Shown here: positions 61,167 to 64,000 of the stretch, one piece after another
How the letters are laid out: each line of letters opens with the position of its first letter
Numbering within the stretch: the first letter of the stretch is position 1
Assembly: GCA_002384055.1 (NCBI GenBank)
Contig: DGAU01000010.1
Location: 2,282 to 66,281 of the forward strand
Origin: Flavobacteriaceae bacterium UBA4022
GTDB taxonomy: Bacteria > Bacteroidota > Bacteroidia > Flavobacteriales > Flavobacteriaceae
Length of the DNA stretch: 64,000 bases
Direction of reading: 5' to 3'
Notes under the pieces: model-generated
What the model saw: only the letters and a program-made list of their open reading frames with translations
What the model was told of the DNA's origin: nothing
The model's database searches: none
Program-made: the position numbers and the translations under genes

Positions 61167-62510
61167 ATGGAACACTCAAGTATCGCTGTTGGCTTAGATA
61201 TTGGAACAACTAAGATTGTTGCCATGATTGGCCGCAAAAATGAGTTTGGCAAAATGGAAATCCTAGGCATTGGTAAATCCAAAAGTTTGGGGGTCCATCG
61301 CGGTGTGGTCAACAATATCACCCAGACCATACAATCTATTCAGCAGGCGATTCAGGAAGCAGAAAGCTCCTCGGGCATGACTATAGCCGATGTGGTTGTA
61401 GGGATCGCAGGACAACACATCCGTAGTTTGCAACACAGCGATTACATCACCAGAAACAATAGTGACGAGGTCATACATGACGAAGATATCGATCGGTTGT
61501 GCAATCAAGTGCATAAGTTGGTGATGCTTCCAGGAGAAGAGATCATTCATGTCTTGCCACAAGATTTTAAGGTCGACGGGCAGGCCGAGATCAAAGAGCC
61601 CATTGGGATGTATGGTGGAAGACTCGAGGCTAATTTTCATGTTGTCGTGGGTCAAGTATCTTCGATCAGAAATATAGGGCGGTGCGTCAAGAGTGCTGGT
61701 TTGGAATTATCAGGCATTACTTTAGAGCCTTTGGCTTCATCGAATGCGGTATTGAGCCAAGAAGAAAAAGAGGCTGGTGTGGCCCTAATTGATATTGGTG
61801 GTGGAACGACCGATCTGGCCATTTTTAAAGATGGGATTATTCGCCATACTGCCGTGATTCCTTTTGGCGGTAACGTGATTACAGAGGACATTAAGGAGGG
61901 TTGCTCGATCATCGAGAAGCAAGCCGAATTATTGAAAATAAAATTTGGATCGGCCTGGCCGGGAGAAAACAAAGAAAACGAAATTGTATCGATTCCAGGA
62001 CTTAGAGGCCGTGAGCCAAAAGAAATTAGCCTGAAGAATTTGTCCCGCATCATTCATGCGCGGGTGGTCGAAATTATCGAGCAGGTCTATTTAGAGATCA
62101 AAAATTACGGCCACGAAGAACAAAAGAAAAAGTTGATTGCAGGCATCGTCCTTACTGGAGGCGGCGCGCAGTTGAGCCATTTGAAGCAATTAGTTGAATA
62201 CATTACCGGGATGGACACCCGTATCGGATATCCTAACGAGCATTTGGCTGGTGATAGTGATAGTGAAACAACCAGCCCCATGTATGCTACTGCCGTTGGT
62301 TTGGTCTTGACCAGCCTCAACCAAAAAAATACCGGTCACCAATCAGCATATCCTGCTGATGGGCCAAAGCCTGAATCAGACCCTGAGCCCTCCGAAGTTA
62401 TTTCACCTGAAGGAGAAAGTCACCCAGCTTCTAACGAAGACCAGGCTGGCAAAGGCTTTTTTGATAAATGGGCAGAGAAATTTAAAGAATTTTTAGATAA
62501 CGCAGAATAA
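61167..62510 (+). CDS. ftsA: division actin-like protein FtsA
   Basis: A 447-residue actin-like ATPase. Phosphate 1 loop is AVGLDIGTTKIVAMIG (about residue 6); the 1C domain follows; phosphate 2 is IDIGGGTTDLAIF (about 205) and the adenosine motif IVLTGGGAQL (about 330). The acidic linker rich in Pro and Glu (370-425) ends in an amphipathic helix, GFFDKWAEKFKEFLDNAE, the membrane anchor. The ATG at 61167 is used, not the TTG in the ftsQ end. Confidence 0.96.
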   Translation: MEHSSIAVGLDIGTTKIVAMIGRKNEFGKMEILGIGKSKSLGVHRGVVNNITQTIQSIQQAIQEAESSSGMTIADVVVGIAGQHIRSLQHSDYITRNNSDEVIHDEDIDRLCNQVHKLVMLPGEEIIHVLPQDFKVDGQAEIKEPIGMYGGRLEANFHVVVGQVSSIRNIGRCVKSAGLELSGITLEPLASSNAVLSQEEKEAGVALIDIGGGTTDLAIFKDGIIRHTAVIPFGGNVITEDIKEGCSIIEKQAELLKIKFGSAWPGENKENEIVSIPGLRGREPKEISLKNLSRIIHARVVEIIEQVYLEIKNYGHEEQKKKLIAGIVLTGGGAQLSHLKQLVEYITGMDTRIGYPNEHLAGDSDSETTSPMYATAVGLVLTSLNQKNTGHQSAYPADGPKPESDPEPSEVISPEGESHPASNEDQAGKGFFDKWAEKFKEFLDNAE

Positions 62511-62537
62511 CCATAAACCGTTATAAAAAGCAACCAT

Positions 62538-64000
62538 ATGAGTCATACAGATTTTGATAAAATTACATTTGATCTCCCCAAAAACCAATCGAACGTGATC
62601 AAGGTGATTGGCGTTGGCGGCGGCGGGAGCAATGCCATCAATCACATGTATAATCAGGGCATCAAGGGCGTAGATTTTGTGATTTGTAATACTGATGCGC
62701 AAGCACTTGAAAATAGCACGGTACCGGTCAAGATTCAACTTGGCGTGTCCCTTACCGAAGGACTAGGGGCAGGAGCGAATCCTAAAATTGGCGAAGAATC
62801 TGCGGTGGAATCTGTTGAAGAGATTCGGGACATGTTGTCGACCAATACAAAAATGATTTTCATCACTGCCGGAATGGGTGGGGGTACCGGAACAGGGGCA
62901 GCGCCAATTATTGCACAAATGGCCCGAGAACTGAACATCTTGACGGTAGGAATTGTGACCATGCCTTTTCAGTTTGAGGGTAAATTAAGAAATGATCAAG
63001 CCCAAATTGGTATCGAAAATTTGCGCCGTAATGTTGATTCGCTCATTGTGATCAATAACAATAAACTGCGCGAAGTCTATGGTAATCTGGGGTTCAAAGC
63101 GGGCTTTTCTAAAGCCGACGAAGTTTTGGCCACAGCAGCACGTGGTATCGCCGAAGTGATCACACATCACTATACGCAGAACATTGACCTTCGGGACGCA
63201 AAAACTGTATTAGCCAATAGTGGAACTGCCATAATGGGTAGTGCCACGGCGGTAGGCTCCAATCGTTCTATGGATGCCATTTCAAAGGCGTTGGATTCGC
63301 CATTACTTAACGACAACAAAATTAAAGGGGCCAAAAATGTATTGCTATTGATTGTGAGTGGTACCGAAGAAATCACCATCGATGAAATTGGCGAAATCAG
63401 TGACTACATCCAAGATCAAGCGGGCCACGGTGCCAACATCATTATGGGGGTTGGAGAAGACGAAAACCTCGATGGCGCTATTGCCATTACCGTCATTGCG
63501 ACTGGTTTTGATCAAGAGCAGCAAAATGATATTGCCCATACCGAAGCCAAACGCATCATCCACACCTTAGAAGAGGATCAGCGCGCCGCGTTTGACCTCA
63601 ATCATGGCCAGAAGTCACCCCAAAAGGTTTTCGCGTCCGAAGATGTGCCCGTGCAAAATAGCACAAGTGAGCCGGCTCCAGAGACTACGGCCAATGTGGT
63701 TCGTCACACACTTTTTGAAGAGGAGTCCACCGAAATTTCATTTCAAAATACATTTACAGTAGATGATATAGCCGCATCTCAAGAGGCCTTCGAGATCGAC
63801 CAACCATTTGTCGATTATGTGGCCACTACTGATTTGATCAAAAATATCCCGGTCGTTTTGGAGTCTGTAGACATTCATTATTTGGCAGAATTCAAGGAGC
63901 TCGATGTCCACGATATTGAGGTCCGTGATTTTGAAATAGTATCTGTGGACAATAGCGATGAAGTGGAAGATTATGTCACTGATGAGGCGGCTGAAGAGCA
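62538..64000 (+). CDS. ftsZ: division tubulin-like protein FtsZ (3' end beyond window)
   Basis: The frame is open from ATG 62538 to the window edge, giving at least 487 residues; the stop is not included. The GTPase domain has VIGVGGGGSNAINHMY, the tubulin signature GMGGGTGTGAAP (about residue 112) and the T7 loop region. After about residue 330 comes a long acidic linker, with many Glu, Asp and Val, much longer than in E. coli (383 residues in total). The C-terminal peptide that binds FtsA would lie outside the window. Confidence 0.96.
   Translation, partial: MSHTDFDKITFDLPKNQSNVIKVIGVGGGGSNAINHMYNQGIKGVDFVICNTDAQALENSTVPVKIQLGVSLTEGLGAGANPKIGEESAVESVEEIRDMLSTNTKMIFITAGMGGGTGTGAAPIIAQMARELNILTVGIVTMPFQFEGKLRNDQAQIGIENLRRNVDSLIVINNNKLREVYGNLGFKAGFSKADEVLATAARGIAEVITHHYTQNIDLRDAKTVLANSGTAIMGSATAVGSNRSMDAISKALDSPLLNDNKIKGAKNVLLLIVSGTEEITIDEIGEISDYIQDQAGHGANIIMGVGEDENLDGAIAITVIATGFDQEQQNDIAHTEAKRIIHTLEEDQRAAFDLNHGQKSPQKVFASEDVPVQNSTSEPAPETTANVVRHTLFEEESTEISFQNTFTVDDIAASQEAFEIDQPFVDYVATTDLIKNIPVVLESVDIHYLAEFKELDVHDIEVRDFEIVSVDNSDEVEDYVTDEAAEE

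Noticed and set aside
61652..62053. 133-codon minus-strand frame inside ftsA
   Set aside because: Antisense shadow of conserved FtsA motifs.
1..64000. tRNA, rRNA, insertion sequences, prophage or toxin-antitoxin loci
   Set aside because: No cloverleaf, rRNA motif, transposase, integrase or defence-type gene was recognised in either strand.

Overview
The window is a gene-dense stretch of a chromosome from the phylum Bacteroidota, most likely a (probably marine) member of the Flavobacteriaceae. The evidence is the gliding genes gldB and gldC, two secreted proteins with type IX secretion C-terminal sorting domains, a GIN-domain lipoprotein, a DAHP synthase/chorismate mutase fusion, a DnaG primase with the flavobacterial form of the zinc motif, weak Shine-Dalgarno signals, and repeated promoter elements of the Bacteroidota type (TTG/TTTG, about 17-23 bases, TAnnTTTG). 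No rRNA, tRNA, CRISPR array, prophage or insertion sequence is visible. Most neighbouring genes overlap or lie within a few bases of each other.

Layout: (1) 1-8.4 kb: a SnoaL-like protein, then a sugar locus with a large cytoplasmic GH149-like beta-1,3-glucan phosphorylase, two exported TIM-barrel glycosidases (GH17-like and GH2/GH5-like) and a GPH-type sugar symporter. (2) 8.4-17 kb: era, der, a MerR regulator with an M23 peptidase, alaS with a GSCFA protein, and metK behind a probable SAM-II/SAM-V-type riboswitch. (3) 17.5-23 kb: the ilvD-ilvB-ilvN-ilvC operon, ending in a strong hairpin. (4) 23-28 kb: a helical hypothetical protein, an OsmC protein and a threonine dehydratase-like enzyme, then a PagL-like lipid A deacylase with a GIN lipoprotein. 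(5) 28.4-34.9 kb: pheA and a DAHP synthase/chorismate mutase behind a textbook phenylalanine attenuator (Phe-rich leader peptide, antiterminator, terminator), then rsgA, dtd, mazG, a small membrane protein, aroA and queA. (6) 35-49 kb: a T9SS serine protease, rlmN, a T9SS secreted protein, a 54-residue ORF overlapping a phosphodiesterase-TPR-sulfotransferase fusion, a polyprenyl synthase, dnaG, an atypical response regulator, nadE, gldB, gldC, engB and an alpha/beta hydrolase. (7) 49-64 kb: the division and cell wall cluster mraZ-rsmH-ftsL-ftsI-murE-mraY-murD-ftsW-murG-murC-ftsQ-ftsA-ftsZ, preceded by four MraZ-type operator repeats; ftsZ runs off the window end.

The most notable points are regulatory: the complete Phe attenuator before pheA, the SAM aptamer before metK and the MraZ operator array. 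Among proteins, the phosphodiesterase-TPR-sulfotransferase fusion with its small overlapping upstream gene, the zinc-ligand-free DnaG, and a response regulator with Glu in place of the phosphorylatable Asp deserve attention. All functions are inferred by reading motifs; no database search was run.
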